A stretch of 64,000 nucleotides of DNA from JAEUSE01 sp964648985 (GTDB taxonomy: Bacteria; Patescibacteriota; Doudnabacteria; UBA920): positions 15,927 through 79,926 of the forward strand of contig CAZYMS010000002.1 of assembly GCA_964648985.1 (NCBI GenBank), given 5' to 3'. Below, piece by piece: positions 51,935 to 62,177 of this stretch. Both the position numbers and the translations under genes were made by a program. The notes under the pieces are model-generated. The model did no database searches, was not told the origin of the DNA, and saw nothing but the letters and a program-made list of their open reading frames with translations. Every line of letters starts with the position of its first letter. Position 1 is the first letter of the stretch.

Positions 51935-54034
51935 ATGTACCCCCTCCTAATGCCTATATCGGATTTACCAAAGGTGGGTCCAAAGCTTTCAAAATCTTTG
52001 GCGTCTTTAGGCATTTCTACCGTTGGGCATTTATTACAATATTATCCCACTCGCTATTTGGACTTTTCTAAATTTACAAAAATATGTGCGCTACACCCCG
52101 GAGAAACAGTTACAGTACGCGGGTTCATAAAGACCATCTCTTCGCGGTTTTCTTTTCCGAGCAGGAAAATGCTTTCAGAGGCGATCATTTCGGATAATAC
52201 GGCCTCTCTTAAGGTGACTTGGTTCAACATTGGATACATTGCGGAAAACCTTAAAAAAGGGGATGAAGTACTTCTATCGGGTAAGGTTGACGTGTACAAA
52301 AACGTCATACAACTTACTAACCCTATATACGAAAAAGTTGCAGCAGACCATATCCATACCGGTAGACTTGTTCCGGTATACCGCTTACCCGAAGGAGTAT
52401 TCCCAAAAACATTCCGTAATCTTGTATACACGGTACTTCCAGCGGCCGAGCAATTGTCAGAGCCCATTCCTTTCTCCATTCTAGAGAGATACAGCTTGCC
52501 AGATATAGCAGCTACCGTGCAACGCTTACATTTTCCCGAAAATCAAAATGAGGTATTAGAAGCACAAACACGGCTTGCATTTGAAGAAAGTCTCATTCAG
52601 CAGCTTGCAGTAGAAAAACATAAACTACAGCTCAAAACTCTTGCAGCTCCAAGCATACAAACAAATATTGAATACATTAAATCCCTCATTGCTGGTTTAC
52701 AGTTTACCCTTACTGACGGACAGAAAAAAGCGCTGTGGGAAGTCTTGCAAGATCTTGAGTATAAACACCCCATGAATCGCTTACTGCAAGGAGACGTAGG
52801 TAGTGGCAAGACCATAGTAGCGCTTCTTGCCGCGCTCCAAGTAATACAACAAGGATTCCAAGTGGTACTCCTTGCCCCCACTGAAGTACTTGCCAAGCAA
52901 CATTTCGATGGAATTATGCGCCAATATACATCCTTCGGACTGCATTCCTCAGCTATTGGTCTATTTACCAGAAATTTTCACCTCGTAGGAACAGAGATTG
53001 CTACAAAAAAACAAAGCACTGCGCTGCTCCATGAAGGAAAGGTTTCGCTCATAATTGGTACTCACGCATTACTCGAGGAAGCGGTATCTTTTAAAAACTT
53101 AGCGTTTATTATTATAGACGAGCAGCACCGATTCGGCGTATCCCAGCGCAAGACCCTCTTAAATCGAACGCTTCACGAAACTGACGGCCGTCAAAAAAGC
53201 GAAGCACAGGGACAGTGGGTACCACATTTATTATCCATGTCAGCAACGCCAATTCCGCGTACTGCCGCTCTTGCGCTGTACGGAGACTTGGAAATTTCTA
53301 CGATAGATGAGTTACCTAAAGACCGCTTACCCATAAAAACATGGATAGTCCCTGAGGCAAAACGGACTGGTGCGTATGAGTTCATCCAGAAAGAGATCGT
53401 ACACGGAAGACAAGCATTCATTATTACTCCCCTTGTTGAAGAATCCGAAAAACTGCAAATTAAGTCAGCGAAAGCAGAATTTCTCAGGCTTCAAAAAGAA
53501 GTGTTCCCAAAACTCAGGCTCGGCATAGTCCACGGCGCATTAAAAGGTACAGAAAAAGATAGTGCAATGCTGGCGTTTAAAAACCAAGAAACAGACATAC
53601 TCGTTGCCACATCTGTTATTGAAATAGGTATAGATATACCCAACGCCACCGTAATAATCATTGAAGGAGCAGATAGATTTGGACTAGCGCAGCTACACCA
53701 GCTCCGCGGTCGCGTTGGACGAGGACCGCACCAATCATACTGCTTCCTCTTTAGCGATACAGAAACAAGCATAGAACGCCTCGACTTTTTTGCCCGCACA
53801 AAAGATGGGTTCTCTCTGGCGGAATATGACATGAATACTCGAGGATTTGGCTCGCTCTTTGGTACTAACCAAACCGGCTTTGACTTCAAATATGGTCAGT
53901 ATCTTACTACAGAAGTCCTTGCGAATGCACGAAGATCTGCACAAGAACTAATTGCGCAAGATCCAGAGCTGTTACAATACTCCGAACTTTCGAAGCTCAC
54001 CACACCACTCAGTAAAAATCTGCACTTAGAATAA
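51935..54034 (+). CDS. recG: ATP-dependent DNA helicase RecG
   Basis: 699 aa. RecG remodels stalled forks and branched DNA. The wedge/OB region (LPKVGPKLSKSLASLGISTVGHLL, TVRGFIKTI) precedes the helicase motifs: Walker A LQGDVGSGKT, DEQHRFGV, SATPIPRT, and motif VI QLHQLRGRVGRG. The C-terminal TRG-like region is present. A TTGATA-N16-TAGATA promoter ends 2 bases before the first ATG, so the ATG at 51950 (MPISDLPKVGPK) may be the true start. Confidence 0.95.
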   Translation: MYPLLMPISDLPKVGPKLSKSLASLGISTVGHLLQYYPTRYLDFSKFTKICALHPGETVTVRGFIKTISSRFSFPSRKMLSEAIISDNTASLKVTWFNIGYIAENLKKGDEVLLSGKVDVYKNVIQLTNPIYEKVAADHIHTGRLVPVYRLPEGVFPKTFRNLVYTVLPAAEQLSEPIPFSILERYSLPDIAATVQRLHFPENQNEVLEAQTRLAFEESLIQQLAVEKHKLQLKTLAAPSIQTNIEYIKSLIAGLQFTLTDGQKKALWEVLQDLEYKHPMNRLLQGDVGSGKTIVALLAALQVIQQGFQVVLLAPTEVLAKQHFDGIMRQYTSFGLHSSAIGLFTRNFHLVGTEIATKKQSTALLHEGKVSLIIGTHALLEEAVSFKNLAFIIIDEQHRFGVSQRKTLLNRTLHETDGRQKSEAQGQWVPHLLSMSATPIPRTAALALYGDLEISTIDELPKDRLPIKTWIVPEAKRTGAYEFIQKEIVHGRQAFIITPLVEESEKLQIKSAKAEFLRLQKEVFPKLRLGIVHGALKGTEKDSAMLAFKNQETDILVATSVIEIGIDIPNATVIIIEGADRFGLAQLHQLRGRVGRGPHQSYCFLFSDTETSIERLDFFARTKDGFSLAEYDMNTRGFGSLFGTNQTGFDFKYGQYLTTEVLANARRSAQELIAQDPELLQYSELSKLTTPLSKNLHLE

Positions 54035-54051
54035 TTGTTCTGCGCTAGTTA

Positions 54052-54906
54052 TTATAAGAGTCTACATGTTGTTAAAATAGATCTGTGATCTGAGATATAC
54101 TCCCCCACCTCGACGGTTTCCACATGAGCACCTTTCACGGCGAGCCAGTCGAGCTTTAAACCAAAAAGTTCCAAACGATTTGACTTGAAAGGCGACCACG
54201 TAGGCATGTCAATATCTAGAACATCGTGGAAGCCCGAGCTTTCGAGCGCCTCTTTCAGCAAAAACCTCTCATCCTCCTTAGGGACCTGGCCCGCTACTAA
54301 TAGCTCACTTCGAAAAACTTGGTGCCAAAGTCTCACCATAATCCTTCTCGAACCAGAGGCCGGAATGGCGGTATTCAGATCTCCGCAAATAATTACCGGC
54401 CCCGCATGTGCCGCTGCATCAGACGTAATATATTTAAGATACGTCAAACGAGTCGCCGCACCTACTCCAAAAACAGGAAAGTGGCACGCATATATCCGTA
54501 CTATTTGCCTTTCGACCTCTATATCAACGCAAGTACAATTTTCCGTATTTTTCTTAGTGTCAGGAAAAACAATTTCTCTTGCAGCCACAATGGGAAATTT
54601 ACTCAATATAACATTCGAGTTAAAGCCTTTTTTACCGTGATGAATTTTACTATTTAAAACGGGAATGAATATATGATACTCCGAAAAACGCTGGTCCTGA
54701 GCCAACTTTATTTCCGCATCATGCATCTCCTGTAAGACGACGATACCGTTTAATCCGCCCATCAAGATAGGCAAAACCTTGCTAAAAGGAGTATACCCCG
54801 CCACTAAGTGCCAGACTGTATCCCACCGCAAAGCAGGAGGTCTACGAAATGTACTTTGCACATTCCAGCTCAGCACAGAAAAAGTTTTGGCAGCATTTAC
54901 ACCCAT
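54052..54906 (-). CDS. Endonuclease/exonuclease/phosphatase family protein
   Basis: 284 aa. Motifs of the DNase I-like fold: SWNVQ at the start, VVLQEMHD (metal-binding Glu), CGDLNT, and SDHRSI at the end (catalytic Asp-His). No signal peptide. The substrate could be DNA, RNA or a phospholipid and cannot be told from sequence. Its start overlaps the end of radA by 10 bases on the same strand, so a DNA-repair role is possible by context. Confidence 0.85.
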   Translation of the reverse strand: MGVNAAKTFSVLSWNVQSTFRRPPALRWDTVWHLVAGYTPFSKVLPILMGGLNGIVVLQEMHDAEIKLAQDQRFSEYHIFIPVLNSKIHHGKKGFNSNVILSKFPIVAAREIVFPDTKKNTENCTCVDIEVERQIVRIYACHFPVFGVGAATRLTYLKYITSDAAAHAGPVIICGDLNTAIPASGSRRIMVRLWHQVFRSELLVAGQVPKEDERFLLKEALESSGFHDVLDIDMPTWSPFKSNRLELFGLKLDWLAVKGAHVETVEVGEYISDHRSILTTCRLL

Positions 54907-56228
54907 TCCTTCAATTCGCCAATAAATTTAACGCCACGAACTTTAGCGTTGGCTCTTTGCTTATTTGCATGAGCAGTTATTATGTGCCCAAAACCAAGCT
55001 TCTCAGCTTCTTTTAAGCGCTTATCAACCTGAGTTACTCCGCGCACTTCTCCTGCAAGCCCCACTTCTCCGAACGCCACCATGTCTTCGGGCAGAGCCTT
55101 ATTTTTTAGGCTGGATAAAACCGCCAACACAACTGGTAAATCCGCAGCTCGTTCACCTAGCTGAAACCCACCCGCCACGTTAATATATACATCCTGTCCG
55201 GACACCTTAGCACCTAACCTTTTCTCCATAATTGCCAGCAATAACTGTAAACGATTTGCATCAAACCCGCTTGCTGCGCGCTTAGGGTACCCAAAACTGG
55301 TCGGATTAGTGAGCGCCTGAACTTCTAAGAGCAGAATCTTATTCCCCTCGAGAATAGCGGTCACACAGGTACCCGGTACATTTGCTGTACGATGCTCCAG
55401 GAATAGTGCAGCCGGATTTTTTACTTCTACCAATCCTGCCTCCGTCATATCGAACACTCCAACTTCTCCGGTACTACCAAATCTATTCTTATTACATCGG
55501 AGCAGTCTGAGACTCGTAAAACGCTCCCCCTCCATATAGAGCACTGTATCTACCATGTGCTCCAACGTTTTCGGTCCTGCTAGCATCCCTTCCTTGGTAA
55601 CATGCCCAATTATAAGCAAAGTAACGTGGGAAGATTTCGCAAAACGCATGAGACTATTGGTGACAAACGCTACCTGACTAACTCCACCAACCACACCATT
55701 TACGTTCTCGCTGGTAATTGTTTGAATTGAATCAATGATTGCCAGGGCAGGCTTTTCTGCATCTAAAGTAGAAAGTATAGTTTCCAAACTAGTCTCAGAT
55801 AGCACACGCATATCCGCCTCGCGGTCTATGCGATCACTTCGAAGCTTAATCTGATGTGCTGATTCTTCACCCGAAACATACAATACTTGCTCCCCTTGCC
55901 TACTCAGGGCTAACGCAGCCTGGAGTGCCAACGTAGACTTGCCAATGCCAGGGTCACCACCTAAAAGAACTAAAGCTCCTGGTACAAAACCCCCTCCTAA
56001 TACCACGTCAAACTCCTGTATACCACTCTGAAAACGATTGGTAATAGATTGGGCGGCCGTGCGAAGGCTTTGCGGTTTACCAATAGCAGCCGGGACACCG
56101 CCTTTTGTTGTAGTCACAGTGCTTTCAACAAATGTATTCCACTCTTCACACTCGGAGCACCTCCCTTGCCAGCGACTGGTAGTAAAACCGCAATTACCGC
56201 ATATAAATTGTTTTACAGTTTTTACCAT
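54897..56228 (-). CDS. radA: DNA repair protein RadA/Sms
   Basis: 443 aa. An N-terminal zinc finger (Cys10, Cys13, Cys24, Cys27), a RecA-like ATPase with Walker A GGDPGIGKST (90-99), the RadA-specific KNRFG motif (in CNKNRFGSTGEVGVF) and a C-terminal Lon-protease-like domain are all present. RadA drives branch migration in recombination. The zinc finger, ATPase and KNRFG motif show no missing key residue. Confidence 0.96.
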   Translation of the reverse strand: MVKTVKQFICGNCGFTTSRWQGRCSECEEWNTFVESTVTTTKGGVPAAIGKPQSLRTAAQSITNRFQSGIQEFDVVLGGGFVPGALVLLGGDPGIGKSTLALQAALALSRQGEQVLYVSGEESAHQIKLRSDRIDREADMRVLSETSLETILSTLDAEKPALAIIDSIQTITSENVNGVVGGVSQVAFVTNSLMRFAKSSHVTLLIIGHVTKEGMLAGPKTLEHMVDTVLYMEGERFTSLRLLRCNKNRFGSTGEVGVFDMTEAGLVEVKNPAALFLEHRTANVPGTCVTAILEGNKILLLEVQALTNPTSFGYPKRAASGFDANRLQLLLAIMEKRLGAKVSGQDVYINVAGGFQLGERAADLPVVLAVLSSLKNKALPEDMVAFGEVGLAGEVRGVTQVDKRLKEAEKLGFGHIITAHANKQRANAKVRGVKFIGELKEWV

Positions 56229-56318
56229 ACATACACCTAAAAACTTTAAGTTTCAATTAATAAAAACAAATTCCGAATTATACTTTCGAAAGTTTTTAAA
56301 GCGCTATTGTCTTAAAAA

Positions 56319-56373
56319 TTCGAAATTTGGTAATTGGAATTTGTTTGATATTTTGATTTTGTTATTCGGAACT
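56319..56373. repeat. Interspersed AT-rich repeat, copy 3
   Basis: On the minus strand the blocks TTCCGAA, TAACAAA, ATCAAA, CCAATTACCAAATTTCGAA follow the order of copy 1 at 8237-8294. It lies between radA and the propeller gene with no gene inside. Confidence 0.6.
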
Positions 56374-56415
56374 TCTATATTTTATGCGTTAGAGCAGATT
56401 CGCTACATGCGGCTA

Positions 56416-57597
56416 TTATACTGGGGTTACGCTGCCAACATCAACATAATATAATCCGCCATCCAGGTTATTTTTAAAGAATAGAGTCTTTCCATCGGCA
56501 CTTATAAACATTTGTGATGGCTCAAAGTCACCGTTTAAGGTCAATTGTCTATCTGTGGCTGTAAGAACATCTATACGCGCCACAGCGCCCATACCAGAAT
56601 CTGCGGGAAGGCCTGCATACAGTATGCGGCCATCAGGGCCCCACACAACGTTTGTTACCGAAGCAGCAAAATTCATATTTTGGACTTCACCGGTAGACAT
56701 ATTCGCAACCCACAGCTGCTGCTTACCATTTGCATCTTTCCGGTTAAATGCAAATCTCTGACTGTCAGGACTCCATACCGCGCCTGTATTAAAACCGTCT
56801 TTAACTACCGTCCGGAATAGCTTACCATCAGGAGTAACCATGTTAATCTTATTGATGCTATCCGTACTTGTAGTGCGCCAGAATAGTATCGTACGCCCGT
56901 CGGGAGAAACAGCTATATCATCATCATTCTCCCACATATCGGTTACTACTTGCCATGTACTAAGATCTGCGGGGGAAATATTTAAATTGGTTTTTCCTTT
57001 ATCCAGCCACAAATACAAAAGCTGCTCTCCGTCAGGCATCCAATTAACCGCGGTTGCCTGGGGAGGGAGATCAACATACAGTCCTTTATCGCTCACATAC
57101 ACACTCCACTTTTTAGTAGCACCACTCGCCACTTCAACCAGATAATTATTGCCTGCTGCGGGCCAATACACTTTGGTTATACCAGATTTTGGCGGCACAC
57201 CCAGCTCCCTCTTATTAGTAAGAGAGTATTTCGCTGTGGACGTATCCAAATCTGCCTGAAAAAGTTGGCCTTGTGTATTAAAATACGCCATACCATTTCC
57301 TTGATAGAACAAAACCGGACTCACGACTTTATCGCTCGTAAGTTGAACCGGAGTGAGCCCATTACCTGTAGGGGGGGTTGGAGTGGGAGCAGGTGTAGGC
57401 GTTGGAGTGGGGGTTGGATTCGGATCAACTGGTGTAGGCGTTGGTACCGGGGTCGGTGTTGGAGTTGGGGGAGGAGTTTGAGTGTTGGTAGCAGTATTAA
57501 TATTCGTACTGGATCTACGTTGATATATTAAAAACCCAAGGGTGCCAACAATAAGTAGAAAAATAGCTCCAAGAATTGTAATTGCTTTTTTGTTCAT
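56416..57597 (-). CDS. Anchored beta-propeller (TolB/WD40-like) protein
   Basis: 393 aa. A transmembrane anchor (about 6-26), a Thr-Pro repeat linker (about 42-78) and a C-terminal beta-propeller of about 300 aa are present. Blades end in motifs such as VNWMPDGEQLLYLW, IAVSPDGRTILFWR, AVWSPDSQRFAFNR and VVWGPDGRILYAG, as in TolB/PD40 repeats. Function unknown; ligand or protein binding outside the membrane is likely. Confidence 0.82.
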   Translation of the reverse strand: MNKKAITILGAIFLLIVGTLGFLIYQRRSSTNINTATNTQTPPPTPTPTPVPTPTPVDPNPTPTPTPTPAPTPTPPTGNGLTPVQLTSDKVVSPVLFYQGNGMAYFNTQGQLFQADLDTSTAKYSLTNKRELGVPPKSGITKVYWPAAGNNYLVEVASGATKKWSVYVSDKGLYVDLPPQATAVNWMPDGEQLLYLWLDKGKTNLNISPADLSTWQVVTDMWENDDDIAVSPDGRTILFWRTTSTDSINKINMVTPDGKLFRTVVKDGFNTGAVWSPDSQRFAFNRKDANGKQQLWVANMSTGEVQNMNFAASVTNVVWGPDGRILYAGLPADSGMGAVARIDVLTATDRQLTLNGDFEPSQMFISADGKTLFFKNNLDGGLYYVDVGSVTPV

Positions 57598-57616
57598 GCA
57601 TTTTGTATCTTATAGA

Positions 57617-57677
57617 GCGGTTTCTTACAAGTCTCAAAGCTAGCACTCAGCGTTTTGGGACTATAAGAGAAAACCGC
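57617..57677 (-). promoter_or_regulatory. Long imperfect hairpin upstream of the propeller gene
   Basis: GCGGTTT (57617-57623) pairs with AAACCGC (57671-57677), and AGTCTCAAA with TTTTGGGACT inside. It lies 20-80 bases before the start codon, between it and an extended -10, so it would be in the 5' untranslated region. Confidence 0.45.
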
Positions 57678-57726
57678 ATATTCTCGACAAGGGATACAAG
57701 CCAGAATAATTGGTGTCTGTATTTTC

Positions 57727-57735
57727 AGTATACCA
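57727..57735 (-). promoter_or_regulatory. Extended -10 promoter of the propeller gene
   Basis: TGG-TATACT on the minus strand, upstream of the hairpin at 57617-57677; it would give a leader of about 120 bases. Confidence 0.5.
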
Positions 57736-57806
57736 TAATTACCTACTCATCCAAAGCAATATTTCTTCACGCATCATATATGAATAATCTCCATGCCTTA
57801 AAATAC

Positions 57807-58820
57807 CTATCGCGGAATAACAGAAAAGTATTTACAAAAATCGTTAAACATATTAGCGGTACTTGAAAACCACGATGCAAGCCAAATCGCCCAGGACACC
57901 GGACCAATACTGCATTGAAATACTAATATAGATATAACACCCGCTGTCAAAATTCCGAACACGACAAAGTCGAGAGCTACAACCCCCAGCTTTTCTGCAA
58001 AAGACATACCGCGACTTGGTAAGAATAATAGTATATTTCCACCTATAAAGGTCCATATAAGCGAAAGACCAACCGTGGCCCCAATGATCTCCCACGCATA
58101 AGACAGGCGGAACGAGGTTATAAGACTTGATTTTACAACCCCCCCAACAACTTTTTCAACTGCCTTAACGGCATGCCCCTCTTTAAATTCTTTATATCCT
58201 CGACCAATCCCGCGAGCAGCGTCAGCAGCACTAATACTTCCAACTAATGGCACGGCTTGGTTTGCTAACTGCGATCCGCCGGTCTTTGCAGCACTCTCTA
58301 AACCTTTTTTTGCCAAAACCTGAGCACCCTTGTCAATCTGTTTATCAATTCCCCTGCCCGACAAGTCAAGTTTTTTTGCTGTTAACCCCTCTGCAAGTTT
58401 TCCAATTTCTCCGGCCAATTCAGGATGCTTCTGCACCTGTTCAGCCATTTTTTTTATCCCCGCCTGCTTAAGCCTCTCCTTGCCAGTCTCAATTGCTGCC
58501 TGCTTTGCTATACGTGCTGCATCTGCAGCGCCAATATTCCCGCCTTCACCACGACGGTCTTGGGCACCTTGTACTGCCTTTCGTGCTATATCCCGTGCAA
58601 TATCATATTTATCATCTTTAGGATCTTTGTCTTTTTGTTTCTCGTTTAACCTCTGGGCTGCGTAATCTAGACCACTGTCTACGAGTCTATCTTTTGCACC
58701 ATTCCAAGCACTACCACCTGAGGAGCTCTTTTTTTTACCAGATTTAAAAGCTGCCGGACCCTTTGCCTGGTCATTATATACATCATCATCAGGAGCTTGC
58801 AGGTATTGGGGCTGCGCCAT
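57807..58820 (-). CDS. Membrane protein of the secretion-like cluster
   Basis: 337 aa. The first 220 residues are hydrophilic, helical and rich in Lys, Ala and Gly (ARKAVQGAQDRRG, TGKERLKQAGIKKM, AADAARGIGRGYKE). Two or three hydrophobic segments follow (about 240-325). It lies 115 bp downstream of the VirB4-like gene on the same strand. It could be the membrane-channel part of the transfer system, but no family motif is clear. Confidence 0.58.
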   Translation of the reverse strand: MAQPQYLQAPDDDVYNDQAKGPAAFKSGKKKSSSGGSAWNGAKDRLVDSGLDYAAQRLNEKQKDKDPKDDKYDIARDIARKAVQGAQDRRGEGGNIGAADAARIAKQAAIETGKERLKQAGIKKMAEQVQKHPELAGEIGKLAEGLTAKKLDLSGRGIDKQIDKGAQVLAKKGLESAAKTGGSQLANQAVPLVGSISAADAARGIGRGYKEFKEGHAVKAVEKVVGGVVKSSLITSFRLSYAWEIIGATVGLSLIWTFIGGNILLFLPSRGMSFAEKLGVVALDFVVFGILTAGVISILVFQCSIGPVSWAIWLASWFSSTANMFNDFCKYFSVIPR

Positions 58821-58935
58821 AACAAAAAATTAAAAACAAGGGCCTAAAAAGTGAAGGTATCAAAAAGACTACACCATATAAACTTGAGTAGAGCGACTTT
58901 TCTTATACAAGACTGTAATTTGGAAAATATTTCAA

Positions 58936-60777
58936 TTATGTTTTTACCTGCTGCTCTTTTATTTCCATGAGCTGCTTCGGATCTGTGGTAATTATCTGGT
59001 CCTCAATATACGAAGCATGAACCTCAATAGCAGCGTGCTTGGTACCGGCAAAGAATATACCCTGCCCAACTTCACTTTCGAGCAATAAATATTTTTCTCC
59101 TTCAGTTAAGAAAAAGGTTTCTGCCACTATATTTATGGAAGCTGGACTCTGCTTTAAGAGCAACTGAATAGATGAGTTCGTCACAATGGGCTTACCATAA
59201 GGGGAGGCCATAAAGTCCGCCACATCTTGGGTAATGGTCGTGAGGCCAAGGTAATATTTACGGCACCGCTTTGCTATACCGAAAATGAACCGCGCACTGT
59301 CTTCGTGCTGCATCATTACCCACGCTTCATCAAGTACCAAAATGCGGCGTTTAAGCTCACTTCGGACCAAGTTCCAAATATGATTTACCAGCACAAACAT
59401 GGCTATTGGACGAAGTATATCTTCCAAATCGCGGATAGAAAATATGACCAAATTATTTACCAAACCAACATTGCTTTGCTGGTCAAATATCCCTGAAAAG
59501 GTACCTTGCGTATATTTAGAAAGCCTCTGTGACAAATTCTCTGCGCCGACCATACCCTGGAGGACCTCAACTAAATCCCCCATAGTAGGGAACTCTACAT
59601 TGGTTAAGTCACTCTGCACGGTTATATCTTTCTTTGCGTATGTTTGCCAAATAGCCTTGTCCATAATGGCTTCCTCAGTTGGATCAAGCTGCCCCAACAT
59701 AAGATTCATAAGCCCAAGAAGAAATATGACAGCACTGCGCATTACGTCTTCCTGACTCTCCCCTTCAAGGCCACGAGGTAAGTCAAACGGGTTTATACGC
59801 GACTGTGAATTCAAAGAAATATTAATAAAGCTTCCACCAACCGCTTCCGCTAAATGCTGGTATTCATTTTCAGGGTCAATAACCAAGACTTCAGTACCTA
59901 CCATAAGACTTCGTAAAATCTCGAGTTTTATGGTATACGACTTACCCGCACCAGACTTTGCGAATACTACAAAGTTGGCGTTTTCCATTTTAAACCGATC
60001 GAACAAAATGAGACTATTATTGTGCCTATTTATGCCATAGAGAATTCCATCATTGCTCGTAAGGTCGGGTGACACAAAAGGAAACGTAGTAGAAAGCGGA
60101 CTGGTATTAAGGTTGTTTCCTATGTTCATTTCATCGAGCCCATACGGTAAGGTGGAAATAAATCCTTGTTCGGTCTGCATAAGTGCACGCTTAGTCACTA
60201 CCAGCTTTGCACCAAGTTCGCTCTCGAGCACCGTAGAAGCCTCATCCAAATCTTTGATATTGTCTGCATATATAGTGAAATATAAAGCAAAACGAAAATA
60301 CTTCTCTGTGCCTTGTAGTAACGAATCGCGCAAACCCTCAACATCTTGATACGCTGTTTCGAGCATTGGGTCGCGGACAACTCCTTTTTCCTGGTTAATG
60401 CTGAGCTGGGAACCAATTTCACCAACTTTTGACTTAAGTTTTTTAAGTATAGTGGCCGAGTCTATAGGATAGACGAACATGGACACATCAAGTTCACCTT
60501 CGGAATTGATAATAAACGAAAGCCAGTTAGTAGAAAGGAAGCGTGGATATGCCAGCACAAAAAAACTACGGCCGTATTTCCCATTGAGTAGGAAATACGA
60601 ACTTTCGTATTTAAGAGCGGTTGGCGATAATAAATCCTTTAACGAAGTAACACCTTCTTGATATATCTTTTCTAGCTCAGCAACTTGCTTGTTAACCTGC
60701 GATGCGGATTTTGCAGATTGCAGCTTTTCTTTTTCCTGAGCAATTTGTTCTGGCGTTCTTGTTGAAAATAAACTCAT
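58936..60777 (-). CDS. virB4: VirB4/TraC-type secretion ATPase
   Basis: 613 aa. Energises type IV secretion or conjugation, or a pilus-like system. Walker A AKSGAGKS is at 273-280, VLVIDPENEY follows, and Walker B is RILVLDEAWVMM; the C-terminal QLLLKQSPASINIVAE and TEGEKYLLLESEVGQGIF are typical. The N-terminal domain is shorter than in full VirB4; the preceding gene, 60859-61575, supplies a TraC-like N-terminal type domain as a separate protein. Confidence 0.9.
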   Translation of the reverse strand: MSLFSTRTPEQIAQEKEKLQSAKSASQVNKQVAELEKIYQEGVTSLKDLLSPTALKYESSYFLLNGKYGRSFFVLAYPRFLSTNWLSFIINSEGELDVSMFVYPIDSATILKKLKSKVGEIGSQLSINQEKGVVRDPMLETAYQDVEGLRDSLLQGTEKYFRFALYFTIYADNIKDLDEASTVLESELGAKLVVTKRALMQTEQGFISTLPYGLDEMNIGNNLNTSPLSTTFPFVSPDLTSNDGILYGINRHNNSLILFDRFKMENANFVVFAKSGAGKSYTIKLEILRSLMVGTEVLVIDPENEYQHLAEAVGGSFINISLNSQSRINPFDLPRGLEGESQEDVMRSAVIFLLGLMNLMLGQLDPTEEAIMDKAIWQTYAKKDITVQSDLTNVEFPTMGDLVEVLQGMVGAENLSQRLSKYTQGTFSGIFDQQSNVGLVNNLVIFSIRDLEDILRPIAMFVLVNHIWNLVRSELKRRILVLDEAWVMMQHEDSARFIFGIAKRCRKYYLGLTTITQDVADFMASPYGKPIVTNSSIQLLLKQSPASINIVAETFFLTEGEKYLLLESEVGQGIFFAGTKHAAIEVHASYIEDQIITTDPKQLMEIKEQQVKT

Positions 60778-60858
60778 AGTAATTAATATATAAAATTAAC
60801 AAAATAACCAGACGCTAAACAAATACAGGACTTGCTACAGGAAACTGCGGGTATATTA

Positions 60859-61575
60859 TTATTTTGTTCCACTGTTATTTTGGCTTTCTGGAGCGTTTAT
60901 TACTTTTATATCCCCAAGAGTGCTGCTATCCAGCGCAGGAGCAGACTCAAAATTATACGAATTGTAATACAACTCAATAAGTGCACCTGTGTCCAGGCGA
61001 ACAATACGCAACCCTACCCCCGACAGGTTTCCCATGACTGAATCTATGCGCTGCTGTAACTGCTCGGAATAATGTTTTAAGTTATCCAACTTCTGTGTGG
61101 TTTGCTTTGCAACACCACCTCCAAATATTTTAGAAAGAAACCCACCCGCAGAAGGAGTGACGCTTTGAGAGAGGGGTATAACAATGTAAAAATTCTTACT
61201 CATCACATTCGCAGTTGTTACCAATTCTGCTATATAGTCCATATAGTAACTTGCCTGCATTTTGAGCAGCTCATTGGTCAAATGACTTGTAGTAACCTTT
61301 AAACGGCTTACATAATCTGCTATATCCAAGCGCCTACTTTGCATAAGGATTTGCACCGGAAAGTCTAGAGAGTTTAAAAATCTTTGATATCCATAGACAA
61401 TACCGTTTTGCTCTTCTTCGCTTTTTAAATCGAAGTTGGTTGACGATATGGCCAATACAGCCCTTAGAGTGCCATCTTGCATAATGACAATATCATCACG
61501 AATTTCTGAAATGCGTAATGCATTGTTAGTAGATACACCTTTTGCTTGATTTGGTTTTTGCATTTCTAGGGCCAT
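60859..61575 (-). CDS. TraC-like domain protein
   Basis: 238 aa. It resembles the N-terminal domain of VirB4/TraC ATPases (IVIMQDGTLRAVLAISSTNFDLKSEEEQNGIVYGYQRFLNSLDFPVQI), with no nucleotide-binding motif. It ends in LRIVRLDTGALIELYYNSYN. It sits between PrgI and the ATPase (gaps of 57 and 81 bp) and probably forms a complex with them at the membrane. Confidence 0.78.
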   Translation of the reverse strand: MALEMQKPNQAKGVSTNNALRISEIRDDIVIMQDGTLRAVLAISSTNFDLKSEEEQNGIVYGYQRFLNSLDFPVQILMQSRRLDIADYVSRLKVTTSHLTNELLKMQASYYMDYIAELVTTANVMSKNFYIVIPLSQSVTPSAGGFLSKIFGGGVAKQTTQKLDNLKHYSEQLQQRIDSVMGNLSGVGLRIVRLDTGALIELYYNSYNFESAPALDSSTLGDIKVINAPESQNNSGTK

Positions 61576-61632
61576 AGGAATAGTAGTAAAGTAAGTGAGA
61601 ATTAAGAGTTAACTAATTATTCTACGTAATTC

Positions 61633-62076
61633 TTACTTACGATTTTGTAGTAGCTCTGCTTCTTGGCTAGCGCGCTGTTCCAGCTGGTACTGAATTCTAT
61701 GAAGGCGGCTCCTCGGGTCATCACCAGGCTCAGTCTTTTTAGGAGGTTCGGGTGCAGGTTGTAAATCTTTAACCGTTGTAGTGGTCTGCCCTTCTGCTTC
61801 CTTATGAAAAATAAAAAATTTAGGTCGCGTCCAATAGTTTAAAAATACAAACACGGAAACATACATTGGCCTGCCATTGAACTGACCGAATGTAATAGCA
61901 AGGCCTGGTATACCAACTAACACACCAGCAGCGCCTGTCACATAATAGTCTTTAGACAAAGAATAGGCGAAAAAAATAATACCACCCGTTAACAGTAGGA
62001 TAAAAAACTGCTTAACAGTGAGCGGACCAATAATTTTGTCCTCTACTTCAGTAAATTGTGGAACCGGAAACTGCAT
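61633..62076 (-). CDS. PrgI family protein
   Basis: 147 aa. The family opening QFPVPQFTEVEDKIIGPLTVKQF is followed by two transmembrane helices (about 27-45 and 48-66) and YVSVFVFLNYWTRPKFFIFHKE. PrgI proteins are small membrane parts of Gram-positive conjugation systems and are common in CPR genomes next to VirB4. A Pro/Glu-rich C-terminal tail follows. Confidence 0.9.
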   Translation of the reverse strand: MQFPVPQFTEVEDKIIGPLTVKQFFILLLTGGIIFFAYSLSKDYYVTGAAGVLVGIPGLAITFGQFNGRPMYVSVFVFLNYWTRPKFFIFHKEAEGQTTTTVKDLQPAPEPPKKTEPGDDPRSRLHRIQYQLEQRASQEAELLQNRK

Positions 62077-62177
62077 GAATAAGTTGAAAGTTTATAAAGT
62101 CTTTAAAGTTTGTAAAGTAATTCACTTTATGAACTTTTTACTTTATAGGCTTTGCAGACTGTATTAATTATACCATA
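62077..62177. repeat. AT-rich spacer with AAAGTTT/ACTTTAT units
   Basis: AAAGTTTATAAAGTCTTTAAAG and related units repeat about every 8-10 bases, with the complement form ACTTTA further on (62120-62153). An extended -10 TGG-TATAAT (62175-62167, minus strand) lies at its end, so the repeat would be the 5' leader of PrgI. Confidence 0.6.
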